DNA from: Roseomonas marmotae
GTDB lineage: Bacteria > Pseudomonadota > Alphaproteobacteria > Acetobacterales > Acetobacteraceae
Direction: 5' to 3'
Assembly (NCBI RefSeq): GCF_017654485.1
Contig: NZ_CP061095.1
Coordinates: forward strand, 1-64,000
DNA: 64,000 nucleotides
Part shown: one piece after another, positions 1 to 8,922 of the stretch
How the letters are laid out: every line of letters begins with the position of its first letter
Position numbering within the stretch: position 1 is the first letter of the stretch
Position numbers and translations under genes: made by a program
Notes under the pieces: model-generated
Databases searched by the model: none
Told to the model about the DNA's origin: nothing
The model's input: only the letters and a program-made list of their open reading frames with translations

Positions 1-68
1 TCATCTATCTTGATTCCGTCGGTAGATCCCTTAACACAGCCGAAGGGGCATGTTTGGGGGAATCGGCC

Positions 69-1259
69 ATGGGCGATCACGTCACGGCCTTCCGTAATGT
101 TGCGGAAGTGCTGCGCGCCGCGCAACAGGTCGCTATCGAAGTCGAGAACGCGCCGGAGCGACGCAAGAGGCTGCGCGGTTTCTCCGCCGCCGAATGCGCC
201 GCTCTGCTCGGCATGACAGCGCCGGAACTGCGCGGACTGGCACGTCGTGCCCTTCCAGACGCTCCCCCGCCCCGTGGCCGATTTACCTTCGAGCAGCTTA
301 CCATGTTGCGGCAGCAGCCGGGCGGCAGCCGGGCCAGGGCACGCCTGAAAGCGCCACGCGATCCGAAGCGGGAATCCCTGGCGACCGTGGTCTTCACGAA
401 CTTCAAGGGAGGTTCGGCCAAGACGACCAGCAGCGTGCATTTCGCGCAGTTCATGGCACTCGCAGGCTATCGGGTACTGCTGGTGGATCTCGACAGCCAG
501 GGAAGCGCGACGGCACAATTTGGCTTCGATCCCGCGCATGAAGCTGGGCCGGAGGAGAGCTTCGCCGCCTGGACCACGGCCCGGGAGGATGGTCAGGAGA
601 TCGACGCCGCAAAGCTCTGCCGCCGGACCTACTGGCCAAGCATCGACATCGTGCCTGCCGGCGCCGCCCTTGCGGCAGCCGAGGAAAGCTTGGCGCGCCG
701 TGCCGCATCGGGTCAACCGGAGGAGACCCTCTATTTCGAGGAATTTGGCGCCTTCCTCGATGCCCTGCCGCCCAGGTATGATGTCGTGGTGGTGGATACG
801 CGGCCTGACGTGAACATGCTGATGACCGCAGCGCTCCATGCCGCCAGCGGCATCGTGGTACCCACCCGCGCGACGATGACGGACTTGGCCTCGACCGGGG
901 AATTCTTCGCGCATCTGGCCGGCTATGTCAGCGACTTCACGGAGGCCTTCGGCGCGTCGCTGCCGCTGGCCTTCACCCGGATCCTGATCACAGCCTTCGA
1001 TCCCACTGACCGCAGTCAGGAAGCGCTTTTCGCCCTGGCGCAGGAACGGTTCGGGGAGATTGTTCTGCCACGCCCCTTCCTCCATTCCCGCATCATCGGC
1101 ACCGCCGGGCTGGGGAAGGAGACACTGTATGAATACGAACCTTCGACCGACCGGGCAGCCTATCAGCGCGTGCTGTCCAGCGTGAATGCCGTCAACCGGC
1201 TGCTGGAGCGGGAGGTGCTGTCCTTCTGGGGCCGTGCCCTGCCGGCCCAGGCAGATTGA
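69..1259 (+). CDS. parA: ParA-family partition ATPase (plasmid type, N-terminal HTH)
   Basis: A 396-residue ParA/RepA-type ATPase that would segregate the replicon by ATP-dependent binding to the nucleoid. The deviant Walker A motif KGGSAKT lies at residues 113-119, followed by LVDLDSQGSAT and the Walker B-like VVVVDTRPD. The first ~85 residues look like a MerR-type helix-turn-helix (FSAAECAALLGMTAPELRGL), as in plasmid ParA proteins that autorepress their own operon; chromosomal ParA/Soj proteins lack it. I chose the ATG at 69 (GGGGG eight bases upstream) over an in-frame TTG at 54. parB starts 13 bases after the stop, so the two form an operon. Upstream, only 68 bases are in the window and no clear iteron or operator is visible. 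The family call is secure; plasmid type is inferred from the N-terminal domain. Confidence 0.93.
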   Translation: MGDHVTAFRNVAEVLRAAQQVAIEVENAPERRKRLRGFSAAECAALLGMTAPELRGLARRALPDAPPPRGRFTFEQLTMLRQQPGGSRARARLKAPRDPKRESLATVVFTNFKGGSAKTTSSVHFAQFMALAGYRVLLVDLDSQGSATAQFGFDPAHEAGPEESFAAWTTAREDGQEIDAAKLCRRTYWPSIDIVPAGAALAAAEESLARRAASGQPEETLYFEEFGAFLDALPPRYDVVVVDTRPDVNMLMTAALHAASGIVVPTRATMTDLASTGEFFAHLAGYVSDFTEAFGASLPLAFTRILITAFDPTDRSQEALFALAQERFGEIVLPRPFLHSRIIGTAGLGKETLYEYEPSTDRAAYQRVLSSVNAVNRLLEREVLSFWGRALPAQAD

Positions 1260-1272
1260 GGAGAGCCGCGAT

Positions 1273-2361
1273 ATGAACCGCCCGACCAGCGCCCGTTTCG
1301 GTCAACTGGCCAAGGCCCTGCGGGAACGGGGCCCCGATTCCGAGGTCGCGGCCCCGGAGCAGGCCGCGGCCCAGCACCGCCCTTCCGCCGCCCTCGGCGC
1401 GGTGACGGAAGGCCTGAAGGAGCGGATCCAGCGGCTGGAACATGCCCTGGCCGGTGCCGGCGAGCGTGGCGACAGCCTGGAGCGGGAACTGGCCCAGGCC
1501 CGGGCCATCGCCGCCAAGGCCGGCGGTGAAGCCGATGAGTTCCTTTTCCTGGCACCGGAGCTGATCCACGACCCTCTCCCGCGCGACCGGATGCGCTCGG
1601 CATTCGCGGGGCCGGAGTTCGAGGCGCTGCTGGAAGACATCCGCGCGAACGGGCAGAACGATGCCGTGACCCTGCGCCGGGCGGGGGAGGGGCGGTTCGA
1701 GATCGCGGCCGGCCGACGGCGCCTCGAAGCCTGCCGGGTGCTTGGACGCAGCGTGCTGGCACGGGTGCGGATGCTGGATGACGCGGCCATGCTGCGTATC
1801 CAGTTCTCGGAGAATGAGCGGCGCGAGGATATCTCGGCCCTGGAGCGCGCCCGCTGGTTCGCCGAGGTGAAGGGACGGCTGAACGTGCAGGCGAAGGAGG
1901 TGGCGGCGCAGTTCGGCCTCGATCCCTCGACGCTCAGCCTCTACCTGCGGCTGGCGCGGTTCCCGACGGAGATCATGGACCGGCTGCGCGACCCGAGGAG
2001 GCTGGCCATGCTGCGCGCGCGGCGGGTCATGGAGGCCCTGGATGCCGACCCGCTGGCCTTCCAGCGCATCATCGACACGCTGGACGCCCAGAAGAACCCG
2101 GACCCCGATGAGCAGGTGGATGCCATGCTCCGCGCCGCGGAGGGACGGGAGGTCCGTCGCGGTGCCGCCCCGGCAGGGGCACCGGACCGGCGGCATGTGG
2201 TGCATGACGGCCAGCGTATCGGCACGCTGACGCGCAACGGAGGCCAGTGGATGTTCCGCTTCGCGACCTCGGTGCCGGAGGAAGCGGTGCAGGCCATCAT
2301 CGACCGCCTGCCGGAGCTGATGCCCCCCGCGCCAGCCCGGGGTAAGCAGCGGTCCGCCTGA
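1273..2361 (+). CDS. parB: ParB/RepB-family partition protein
   Basis: A 362-residue ParB-type centromere-binding protein, the partner of the ATPase directly upstream. Visible are a coiled N-terminal region, the ParB N-domain with the box II-like GRRRLEACRVLG (CTP-binding fold in ParB proteins), the segment SENERREDISALERARWF and a helix-turn-helix around VAAQFGLDPSTLSLYLRLAR. The C-terminal ~100 residues are a variable dimerisation or plasmid-specific region. The start is the ATG at 1273 (GAGGAGAG 8-14 bases upstream); the frame is open farther upstream, but that part overlaps parA and has no ribosome site. No parS palindrome was recognised nearby. No replication initiator gene follows within the window, so the replicon type cannot be named. 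Confidence 0.92.
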   Translation: MNRPTSARFGQLAKALRERGPDSEVAAPEQAAAQHRPSAALGAVTEGLKERIQRLEHALAGAGERGDSLERELAQARAIAAKAGGEADEFLFLAPELIHDPLPRDRMRSAFAGPEFEALLEDIRANGQNDAVTLRRAGEGRFEIAAGRRRLEACRVLGRSVLARVRMLDDAAMLRIQFSENERREDISALERARWFAEVKGRLNVQAKEVAAQFGLDPSTLSLYLRLARFPTEIMDRLRDPRRLAMLRARRVMEALDADPLAFQRIIDTLDAQKNPDPDEQVDAMLRAAEGREVRRGAAPAGAPDRRHVVHDGQRIGTLTRNGGQWMFRFATSVPEEAVQAIIDRLPELMPPAPARGKQRSA

Positions 2362-2375
2362 GGGCCGCGCCAGCC

Positions 2376-3173
2376 TCAGCCATTGTCACGGAAGCCCGGA
2401 TAGAGCGTCATGCCGCCATCGACGAACAGCGTGGCGCCGACAACGTAATCCCCCATATCTGAGGCGAGGAACAGCGCCACCCGCGCCACGTCCTCCACCA
2501 CGCCGATGCGACCGTAAGGGATCAGCCGCAGCAGGTCCCGCGCCGCGTCGCCCTCGGTGGCATCGGCGTTGATGGCGGTGCGGATGGCACCGGGGGCGAT
2601 GGCATTCACGCGAATGCCTTCCTCCGCAACCTCCTGCGCCAGGCTTTTCATCAGCAGCGAGATCCCTCCCTTCGAGGCGGCATAATTGGTATGCCCTGCC
2701 CAGGGGATGACCTCATGCACGGAACTCATGCAAAGGATCTTGCCGCGCGCGCGGGAGACGCCGCGCTCTCCCTGCCGCCGGAACTGCCGCACTGCCGCCT
2801 GGGCACAGAGGAATTGGCCGGTCAGATTGGTGTCGATCACCTGTTGCCAATCCTCGAGGGTGAGTTCGGTGAAAGCGGCATCCTTCTGGATGCCGGAATT
2901 CGCCACCAGGATATCGACAGCGCCAAAATGCTCGACCGCGGCGGCGAACATGGCCTCGACCTCCGCTTGCTGAGAGACATCGGCCTTGACCGCGATGGCC
3001 TTGCCACCGGCGGCCTCGATCTCCCGCACCGCCTCCTCGGCGCCGTCACGGCTGCCGCGGTAGTTCACCACCACCGCCGCGCCTGCCTGCGCGAAGAGCT
3101 GCGCGATGCCGCGACCGATGCCGGAACTGCCGCCCGTCACCACTGCCACCTGGCCGTCCAGCCTGCATTCCAT
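2376..3173 (-). CDS. SDR family oxidoreductase (glucose 1-dehydrogenase-like)
   Basis: A classical short-chain dehydrogenase/reductase of 265 residues, a soluble NAD(P)-dependent alcohol/sugar dehydrogenase by family. It shows the cofactor motif TGGSSGIG (residues 13-20), NNAG-like VANSG, the catalytic Ser in MSSVHE, and YAASK as the YxxxK pair, followed by IRVNAIAPGAI. The C-terminus (VDGGMTLYPGF) is of the glucose-1-dehydrogenase-like type, but the substrate cannot be read from sequence. The ATG at 3173 is preceded by TAGGAGAG at a good distance; a longer in-frame start exists at 3236 without a comparable site. It lies downstream of, and on the same strand as, the broken serine hydrolase gene, so the two may have been cotranscribed. 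Confidence 0.9.
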   Translation of the reverse strand: MECRLDGQVAVVTGGSSGIGRGIAQLFAQAGAAVVVNYRGSRDGAEEAVREIEAAGGKAIAVKADVSQQAEVEAMFAAAVEHFGAVDILVANSGIQKDAAFTELTLEDWQQVIDTNLTGQFLCAQAAVRQFRRQGERGVSRARGKILCMSSVHEVIPWAGHTNYAASKGGISLLMKSLAQEVAEEGIRVNAIAPGAIRTAINADATEGDAARDLLRLIPYGRIGVVEDVARVALFLASDMGDYVVGATLFVDGGMTLYPGFRDNG

Positions 3174-3240
3174 CGGGTGCTCTCCTACCATTGCCCGCTG
3201 CCATAAAGCCCCGGGGCCGCCGGGGTTTGCATCCACGGCC

Positions 3241-4249
3241 TCAGGCGGTGAGGGCAGGGATCAGCGCCTGCTCCACCAGCTCATGCAGGGCGCGGGCATG
3301 CCCACCGGCTCCGCCGGAGCGTTGGGTGGGGTCGGAGGTCATGACGATGCTGAGGCCAAGCGCGGGCACCACATGCGCCATCTGCCCGCCAAATCCCCAG
3401 GCATAGGCGCGCCAATACCCGCCGCGCCCGGTCATGAACCAGCCATAGCCGTAGCTGTCGCCCGTGAAGACCGAGGCCGTCCGCGCTGTCCAGCAGGCGC
3501 GCACCCAGTCTTCCGGTACCACCTGGCGGCCCTGGAGGTGCCCCATCTGCCGGAACATTTCCGCGAAGCGCAGCAGCGCGCGAGGGGAGAGCAGCATGTC
3601 ATTGCCGCCGAAGGAGATGCCCTGCGGATCGCGTGGCCAGGGTGGGAATGGCGATACCCAGGGGCTGCCCCAGCCAGTCCCGCGCCAGGGCCAGGGTGCT
3701 GCGGCCCGTGACGCTGGTCAGGATGGCGGAGAGCAGGTGGCTATTGCCAGTGGAGTACAGCATCTGCCCTCCAGGCTCTGCGACGAAGGGGCGGGCCAGG
3801 GCGAAGCGCACCCAGTCCGGGCTGCTGACCCAGCGGCCATAGAGCGGGCCGGAGGTACGCTCCAGCCCTGCCTGCATGGAAAGCAGCTGGCCAAGCGTCA
3901 CGCGCGCCAGGCGCTGGTCGGCGGTGGCCGGTAGCTTGTCCCGGAGCAGGGGCGCGATAGGCTGATCGGGGCCCCGGAGATATCCGCGCGCAATGGCGAT
4001 GCCGACCAGTCCCGCGATGACAGATTTGGACACTGATTTGATGTTCACAGGCTGGTCGGGTGCCGGGCCGCGGAAGCGGCGCTCGGCGCGCTGCGCGACG
4101 ATCAGCGTATGCAGAGGCGTCAACTCGGCGGCGCGCGCCAGGGCCTGTTGTAACCGGGCTTCCTGCGACCAAGCTCGCCGCATGACCGGCAAGCCGGCGG
4201 CCAGACCCAGAAGCAGGCGGCGGGAGGGCAGGGGAGGCAGGTGCGGCAC
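3241..4249 (-). pseudogene. Frameshifted serine hydrolase, beta-lactamase class C/esterase family
   Basis: The two parts of one beta-lactamase-family serine hydrolase lie in different frames. The 5' part (4249 to about 3600) has a Tat-like signal (SRRLLLGLAAG), the nucleophile motif SVSK and the YSTGN (YxN-like) motif. The 3' part (ending 3241) has the typical C-terminal sequence SPRALLRFAEMF...GYGWFMTGRGG...GFGGQMAHVVPALG. Near 3630-3645 the first frame reads GIAIPTLATRSAGH and soon stops. The other frame reads PWPRDPQGISFGGNDM, which is exactly what the family has next, so a single-base indel separates them. The joined protein would be about 335 residues, periplasmic. A sequencing error is possible because the 3' part keeps its conserved motifs. 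Confidence 0.82.
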
Positions 4250-4383
4250 CTCCCGGATATGGCGACAACCCGCCGCCTTGGAAGGCGATGCGGCGCCTCA
4301 CCATATGCCGCACAGGCGGGCTGGCGCCCTTGTTACCGGACTGGCACACAGGAGGCAGCCGAACCCGATGGAGACGACTCCCG
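4250..4383. promoter_or_regulatory. Divergent intergenic region
   Basis: These 134 bases separate the leftward serine hydrolase remnant from the rightward SDR gene and must hold both promoters if each is transcribed independently. I see no convincing -35/-10 pair or operator palindrome. The rightward gene has GGAG about ten bases before its ATG. Confidence 0.35.
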
Positions 4384-5124
4384 ATGGCCCATAGCCGACC
4401 CATCATGTTGTTGACCGGCGCCAGCCGCGGCATCGGCCATGCCACCGTCAAGCGCTTCCAGGCCGAGGGCTGGCGCATCCTGACCGTCTCCCGCCAGCCA
4501 TTCTCGGAGGAATGCCGCTGGCCAGAGGCGCGGGAGAGCCATCTTCAGGCCGACCTGGCCGACCCGGGCGCCATCGGTCCGCTGGTTGAGGAAGTGCGTC
4601 GTCGCCTGCCCGACGGACAATTGCATGCGCTGGTGAATAATGCCGGGATTTCCCCCAAATTGCCGGGCGGCGGCCGCATGGGATTGCTCGATACCGATCC
4701 CTCCACCTGGATGACGGTATTCAACGTCAATCTCTTCTCCACGGCCGCGCTGGCGCGTGGGCTGTTCGGGCCTTTGAAGGAAGCGAAGGGGACGATCGTC
4801 AGTGTCACCTCCATCGTCGGCTCCCGCGTCCATCCTTTCGCCGGGACGGCCTATGCCTGTTCCAAGGCAGCCCTGGCGGCGCTGACGCGCGAGATGGCGC
4901 ATGAATTCGGCCCCCATGGGATCCGCGTGAATGCCATTGCGCCAGGCGAGATTGATACGGCCATCCTCTCTCCCGGAACCGAGGACATCATTCACCGGCA
5001 GATTCCGATGCACCGACTGGGCGCGCCGGAGGAGGTGGCGAATACCATCCTCTTCCTCTGCTCGCAGCAATCCTCCTATATCAATGGCGCCGAGATCCAC
5101 ATCAACGGTGGCCAGCACGTCTGA
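4384..5124 (+). CDS. SDR family oxidoreductase
   Basis: A 246-residue short-chain dehydrogenase/reductase, unrelated in detail to the SDR at 2376. The cofactor motif is TGASRGIG near the N-terminus. It is followed by NNAGISPK, SVTSIVGSR with the catalytic Ser, and YACSK as the YxxxK motif. The C-terminus GAEIHINGGQHV is the usual SDR ending. The ATG at 4384 follows GGAG, and the sequence MAHSRPIMLLTGASRGIG makes it the natural N-terminus; the frame is open further upstream without support. The substrate is unknown. It is transcribed away from the hydrolase pseudogene and is not obviously linked to the peptidase genes to its right. Confidence 0.9.
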   Translation: MAHSRPIMLLTGASRGIGHATVKRFQAEGWRILTVSRQPFSEECRWPEARESHLQADLADPGAIGPLVEEVRRRLPDGQLHALVNNAGISPKLPGGGRMGLLDTDPSTWMTVFNVNLFSTAALARGLFGPLKEAKGTIVSVTSIVGSRVHPFAGTAYACSKAALAALTREMAHEFGPHGIRVNAIAPGEIDTAILSPGTEDIIHRQIPMHRLGAPEEVANTILFLCSQQSSYINGAEIHINGGQHV

Positions 5125-5231
5125 ACCCAGCCGCCCGTCATTCATATCCTGCCGTGAGGAGCTGAAGAACGCGAAGGCCGGTCGGGCGCAGCAACCGTAG
5201 AAGGAAAGGTGGTATAGCCAGCCGCCGGCTA

Positions 5232-6890
5232 TCAGTTCCGCAGGGCGTGCTCCGCCTGCCTCAGCCCATGCATCAGGCGGTTACAGGCGCGAGTGGCCGC
5301 TACGGCCAGGAAACGCGCCGCGTCAGAGTCTGGCGCCGCATCGGCCCAGTCCCGCAACGGACGCAGCACCGGCCAGGGTGTGCCGGGCAAGGCCGGGTCG
5401 TGCTGAAACCGGTCCCCTTCGGACATGTGCAGGCTGACCAGGGCGCGGCAGGCCCGCATCAGTGCCTGATCTGACCGCGCGCCTTCCGCAGCTGCCTGCA
5501 CTGCTTCCGCCGCGGCGAGGGCGGCGGAAATGGGCGGCGCGTCGTCCCGGCCCACCGGCAGCGCGCGCAGCTCCTGCACCAGGGCGGATGCCGTGTCGCC
5601 CGGGGTCAGCGGTAGCACCGGATCGCTTAACAGGCGCCACAGCGCATGGACGAAGACTTTGGTGTCGCGAATGAGGAACTCCTCATCCACCTTGTCAATC
5701 AGGTCATGCGGCGTATGCCACCACCAGCCGAGGGAATTCCGCATCTCCGGCGGGCCGAAGGTCGGTGTACCCGGAACCTGCGTGCTGAGCCCGCCGAACA
5801 TCGAGGGAATGCCGATACCCCAGAAGGATTGGTCGCTGCTGCGGGAAGGGCGCTTGCCGGCATAGTTCTGTCCGGTTTCCCGCCGGATGGCTTCGGCCGC
5901 CAGCGACACCAGCTCCGGCGTGACTTCCGTCTGGGTGAGCGTCGTGGCGCCGATCCCGCCGGTCGAATCAACATTCACATGGGCGGCACAGCGGCGATCC
6001 AGATCATCCCAATTCTGGTCAGCATACCACGCCGAGCCCGAATAGCGTCCATGGGAATGCCCGGACCAGAAGCAGACGCGCAACCCACGGCGCCAGCCGG
6101 CGCGATGGCTGGCCAACAGCCTTGCGACCTCCAGCATGGTCGCATTGGCTGATCCATTATCCATCACGCCTTCATACCAGGTATCGTGATGGCCGGAGAG
6201 GAGGATGAAGGGCGCCTCCGCGCCATCCTCGCCATCTAGTTCAGCCTCGAGCAACGGTGTCGGCCGCCAGCCGGTATCGACCTCCGCATGCAGCACGGCC
6301 TCCAGCGCCTCGCCAGCCTTCATTCGGGCATGCAAGGTCCGGCCCGCGGACTGGGCGATCGTGCAGACCACGGTGGTCGGCAGCGCAGCCAGGGTGATGT
6401 CGGTCGGATTGCCCCAGACCGGGGAGATGCACATTTCGTGCAGGTGCTCCTGCGGGCTGATATGCAACTGCCCTGCGGCACCGGCTGCCGAGGCGCGGGC
6501 GGAGACCGCAGGACTAGCGATCCCGTCCACCAGCAGGATCTTTCCGCGAAGGTCTCGCCCTTGGAAATCGGCTTCGGCGCCGCGATCCACATAAGTGAGT
6601 TCACCGCGCAACCCGCCTGCCGGAGAAGGGCGGGAGAAGGAATGCGTGATGGCTTGCGGCGTGGTGCCGCCAGCTTCGACCCGTGCGGGGCCTGGCAGGC
6701 TGATATAAGCGTCGTGTATCAGAAGGCGTGTTCGGTAGCCGAAGCTATCCATCTGCGCCTTGAGATATCGGAAGCTCTCCAACTCCTCCGGCGTGCCTGA
6801 CAGCTTCACGCGCTTCGCGAACTCCCGCACATGCTCCATGAGCGCCGGGCCGCCGACGTTGCCGGTCAAGTGGGCGACGGTATCGCTCAT
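5232..6890 (-). CDS. M28-family peptidase-like metallohydrolase (second of pair)
   Basis: A 552-residue cytoplasmic protein with an M28 aminopeptidase fold interrupted by a PA-like insert, and no signal peptide. Metal-site motifs seen are GHHDTW (H234-x-D236), the bridging Asp in MDNGSANAT, VNVDSTGG and the late His in WWHTPHDLID. Where M28 enzymes have the catalytic and metal-binding Glu-Glu pair, this one reads FWSGHSHGRYSGS (Gly277-His278). The next part, GRYSGSAWYAD, still aligns with the family's GLLGS region. The ATG overlaps the stop of the upstream paralogue by four bases (ATGA), so the two are translationally coupled. It may act on peptides or N-acyl amino acids taken up by the divergent ABC importer; that is inference. 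Confidence 0.8.
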   Translation of the reverse strand: MSDTVAHLTGNVGGPALMEHVREFAKRVKLSGTPEELESFRYLKAQMDSFGYRTRLLIHDAYISLPGPARVEAGGTTPQAITHSFSRPSPAGGLRGELTYVDRGAEADFQGRDLRGKILLVDGIASPAVSARASAAGAAGQLHISPQEHLHEMCISPVWGNPTDITLAALPTTVVCTIAQSAGRTLHARMKAGEALEAVLHAEVDTGWRPTPLLEAELDGEDGAEAPFILLSGHHDTWYEGVMDNGSANATMLEVARLLASHRAGWRRGLRVCFWSGHSHGRYSGSAWYADQNWDDLDRRCAAHVNVDSTGGIGATTLTQTEVTPELVSLAAEAIRRETGQNYAGKRPSRSSDQSFWGIGIPSMFGGLSTQVPGTPTFGPPEMRNSLGWWWHTPHDLIDKVDEEFLIRDTKVFVHALWRLLSDPVLPLTPGDTASALVQELRALPVGRDDAPPISAALAAAEAVQAAAEGARSDQALMRACRALVSLHMSEGDRFQHDPALPGTPWPVLRPLRDWADAAPDSDAARFLAVAATRACNRLMHGLRQAEHALRN

Positions 6891-8623
6891 GCCAGCGCAC
6901 CCTCCACCATCCTTGTGGCAGCCCGGACCGCTGCGACATAGCGGTTCTGGCCACGCATCAGTTCCACATGGCCGCTACGGCGCAGCTTCTCAGGTAGGTT
7001 GGGCAGTTCAGCGGCAACGGCCAGCGTCGGCAGCGGCGGTACTGTATAGGCGGGGTCGTGGCGGAAGCGCGGTTCACGCGTTGCATTCAGCGGAATCAGC
7101 AGCCGGGCGAGGTTCAGGCTTGTTGCGTTACGCACCCCTGGCCCGGCATGTTCCAGCTTCTCCACAGCCGTTCGCAGCATCCGGGTTGCGGCACGCGCGG
7201 CTGAGAGGTCCGCCATATCGCCGGAGGAGGATTCGTACCGCGAGATCGTGTTCAGGAACTCGTCGCATGTGGCCAGCCAGTCGAAGGGTAAAACTTCAGC
7301 ATTTACCACACGAAGCACAGAGAGGAGATAGATCCTGATATCCGTCAACAGGATATCGCGGTCGGCGATCTCGATCGTATCATTCTCCGTGTGCCAGGCG
7401 ATATTGGCGCCGCACCCTGACACATCGTAGTATCCTTTCTCTTCCCGTAGCTTCTCAGGCATGGTCGAGGAGAGCATGAAGAAGCTGGGCAGACCGATAT
7501 TATTGAAGGAATAGTCGCCAGCCTGCGGCGGCCGCAGCGTCTTCACTTCGGCATCAGGCACGATGTCCAGAATGGCCTGCGTGGCAATGGCGGCGCTTTC
7601 CGTGAAGGCGCGTGTATCGTGATAACTGGTGGCCCAGCGGCAGCCCGGGCTGTCACAATTGATCTGCACCACGCAATTCTCATCCAGATCCTGCGCGAAC
7701 CGGTCGGAGAACCAAGTAGATCCGGCATAGCGGCCGGTAGAATGGCCGGGCCACCACGCGATCTTTACGGAACGGCGTAGATCTCCACGTCCTTCCCACA
7801 AAACGCGTGCAAGCTCCAGCAGGGTGGCATCGCCAGTAGCGTTGTCGCCTACGCCGACATCCCAGCTGTCGTAGTGACCATGAACCAGAGCGTATTTTTC
7901 TGGCTCCGCCGTGCCGGGGATGGTTACGACGGGCACCTTCTGCGGGAACCAGCCTTCCAGCATCTCCGTCTTGATCGTGACCTCAGCCCCCTCATCGGCC
8001 ATCTCCATCAGCGCCCGACCGTCGGGATTGTTGACAGCAACAACCGGAATCTTCGGCTTCCTCGGCAGGTCTGCCAGATCGGGGCTGCCCCAGATGGTGG
8101 TGCAGGTGCCCCAGTGGATATCTATACCAGGATTGACCGCGATCAGCCCGACTCCGCCCCACTCCTCGATCAGGGAGGTAAGGGCCGGGTTGCCGAAGCC
8201 GGAGATGACGACAATCTTGCCGCCGACCAGTGCGCGCAGTTCTTCGACCGAGCGGATGCTGCCGCCGAACAGGGTCGAGATGTCGCGGTTATAGCTGCGA
8301 AGCGCCTTGGGATTCGCCTGCAGCTTCACCAACGGCGCTGTCCGTCCTTCCGGCACTGACAGAGCAGAAGAAGGAGCTTTGGCCCGGAACGCCCTGCCAC
8401 CCGCCGTGACAGAGGCGGAGAGAGGCACCGAAAGGCAGATTTCTGGCTGATGCATCTCGAAGGGAACACCGAGTGCGGCGAGGCGCTGGCCTATGACATC
8501 GGCAGCGCCATTGACGTCTTCCGGCATCCAGCGAGGCATGGTCGAGAAGGTTTCTACCAACGACCATGGGGTGTCGAGGCCGACTTTGTCGAGGAAACGG
8601 CGCTCCAGATCACTGATTGGCAC
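6887..8623 (-). CDS. M28-family peptidase-like metallohydrolase (first of pair)
   Basis: A 578-residue paralogue of the next gene and the promoter-proximal member of the pair. The central part resembles a PA domain (about residues 110-215). The M28 core follows, with GHYDSW (H250-x-D252), GVGDNATGD, INCDSPGC and the late His in IAWHTENDT. The Glu-Glu segment is again replaced: WWPGHSTGRYAGS (Gly293-His294), the same change as in its neighbour, so it is a subfamily trait and not an accidental mutation. The start is GTG at 8623 with GGGGAG eight bases upstream. No signal peptide is visible. It is divergent from the ABC importer operon across about 300 bases, which suggests a shared control region. 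Confidence 0.8.
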   Translation of the reverse strand: MPISDLERRFLDKVGLDTPWSLVETFSTMPRWMPEDVNGAADVIGQRLAALGVPFEMHQPEICLSVPLSASVTAGGRAFRAKAPSSALSVPEGRTAPLVKLQANPKALRSYNRDISTLFGGSIRSVEELRALVGGKIVVISGFGNPALTSLIEEWGGVGLIAVNPGIDIHWGTCTTIWGSPDLADLPRKPKIPVVAVNNPDGRALMEMADEGAEVTIKTEMLEGWFPQKVPVVTIPGTAEPEKYALVHGHYDSWDVGVGDNATGDATLLELARVLWEGRGDLRRSVKIAWWPGHSTGRYAGSTWFSDRFAQDLDENCVVQINCDSPGCRWATSYHDTRAFTESAAIATQAILDIVPDAEVKTLRPPQAGDYSFNNIGLPSFFMLSSTMPEKLREEKGYYDVSGCGANIAWHTENDTIEIADRDILLTDIRIYLLSVLRVVNAEVLPFDWLATCDEFLNTISRYESSSGDMADLSAARAATRMLRTAVEKLEHAGPGVRNATSLNLARLLIPLNATREPRFRHDPAYTVPPLPTLAVAAELPNLPEKLRRSGHVELMRGQNRYVAAVRAATRMVEGALA

Positions 8624-8922
8624 CCTTGATACTCCCCACCATCTGGCTTGTTACGGCTGTTGAACCGATGGTTCTCCTGCGCCAGGAACAGGTCAACTGT
8701 TTTTCGTAGTGGCCAGAGTATGACCCTCCCAAACTGAACGGAAATTAGTCAGATTTCTGCGTTAACGAACAGAGTTTGGGCTGTCTTGGCGATTCTTCTC
8801 CAGGAAGCATGTTTTCTGGCCTGCTGCCTGAAGAATTCCTTCCACGAGAACGAAACAACGGTTTAGGCTCGGCAGCAGATGGCGCGGCTACGCGCCGACC
8901 TGCCCTCATGGAGGATGCTGCC
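8624..8922. promoter_or_regulatory. Divergent control region with nested inverted repeats
   Basis: This 299-base gap separates the leftward peptidase pair from the rightward importer operon and is locally less GC-rich than its surroundings. It contains an 8-base inverted repeat, CCCAAACT at 8728-8735 and AGTTTGGG at 8773-8780. Inside it is a 5-base repeat, GAAAT at 8741-8745 and ATTTC at 8753-8757. These could be an operator, for example for the IclR regulator encoded in the operon, or an mRNA hairpin. No confident promoter hexamers were identified. Confidence 0.45.

Noticed and set aside
3600..3660. Programmed frameshift joining the two hydrolase frames
   Set aside because: No slippery heptamer or following structure stands out, and the family does not use frameshifting. 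An indel is simpler.
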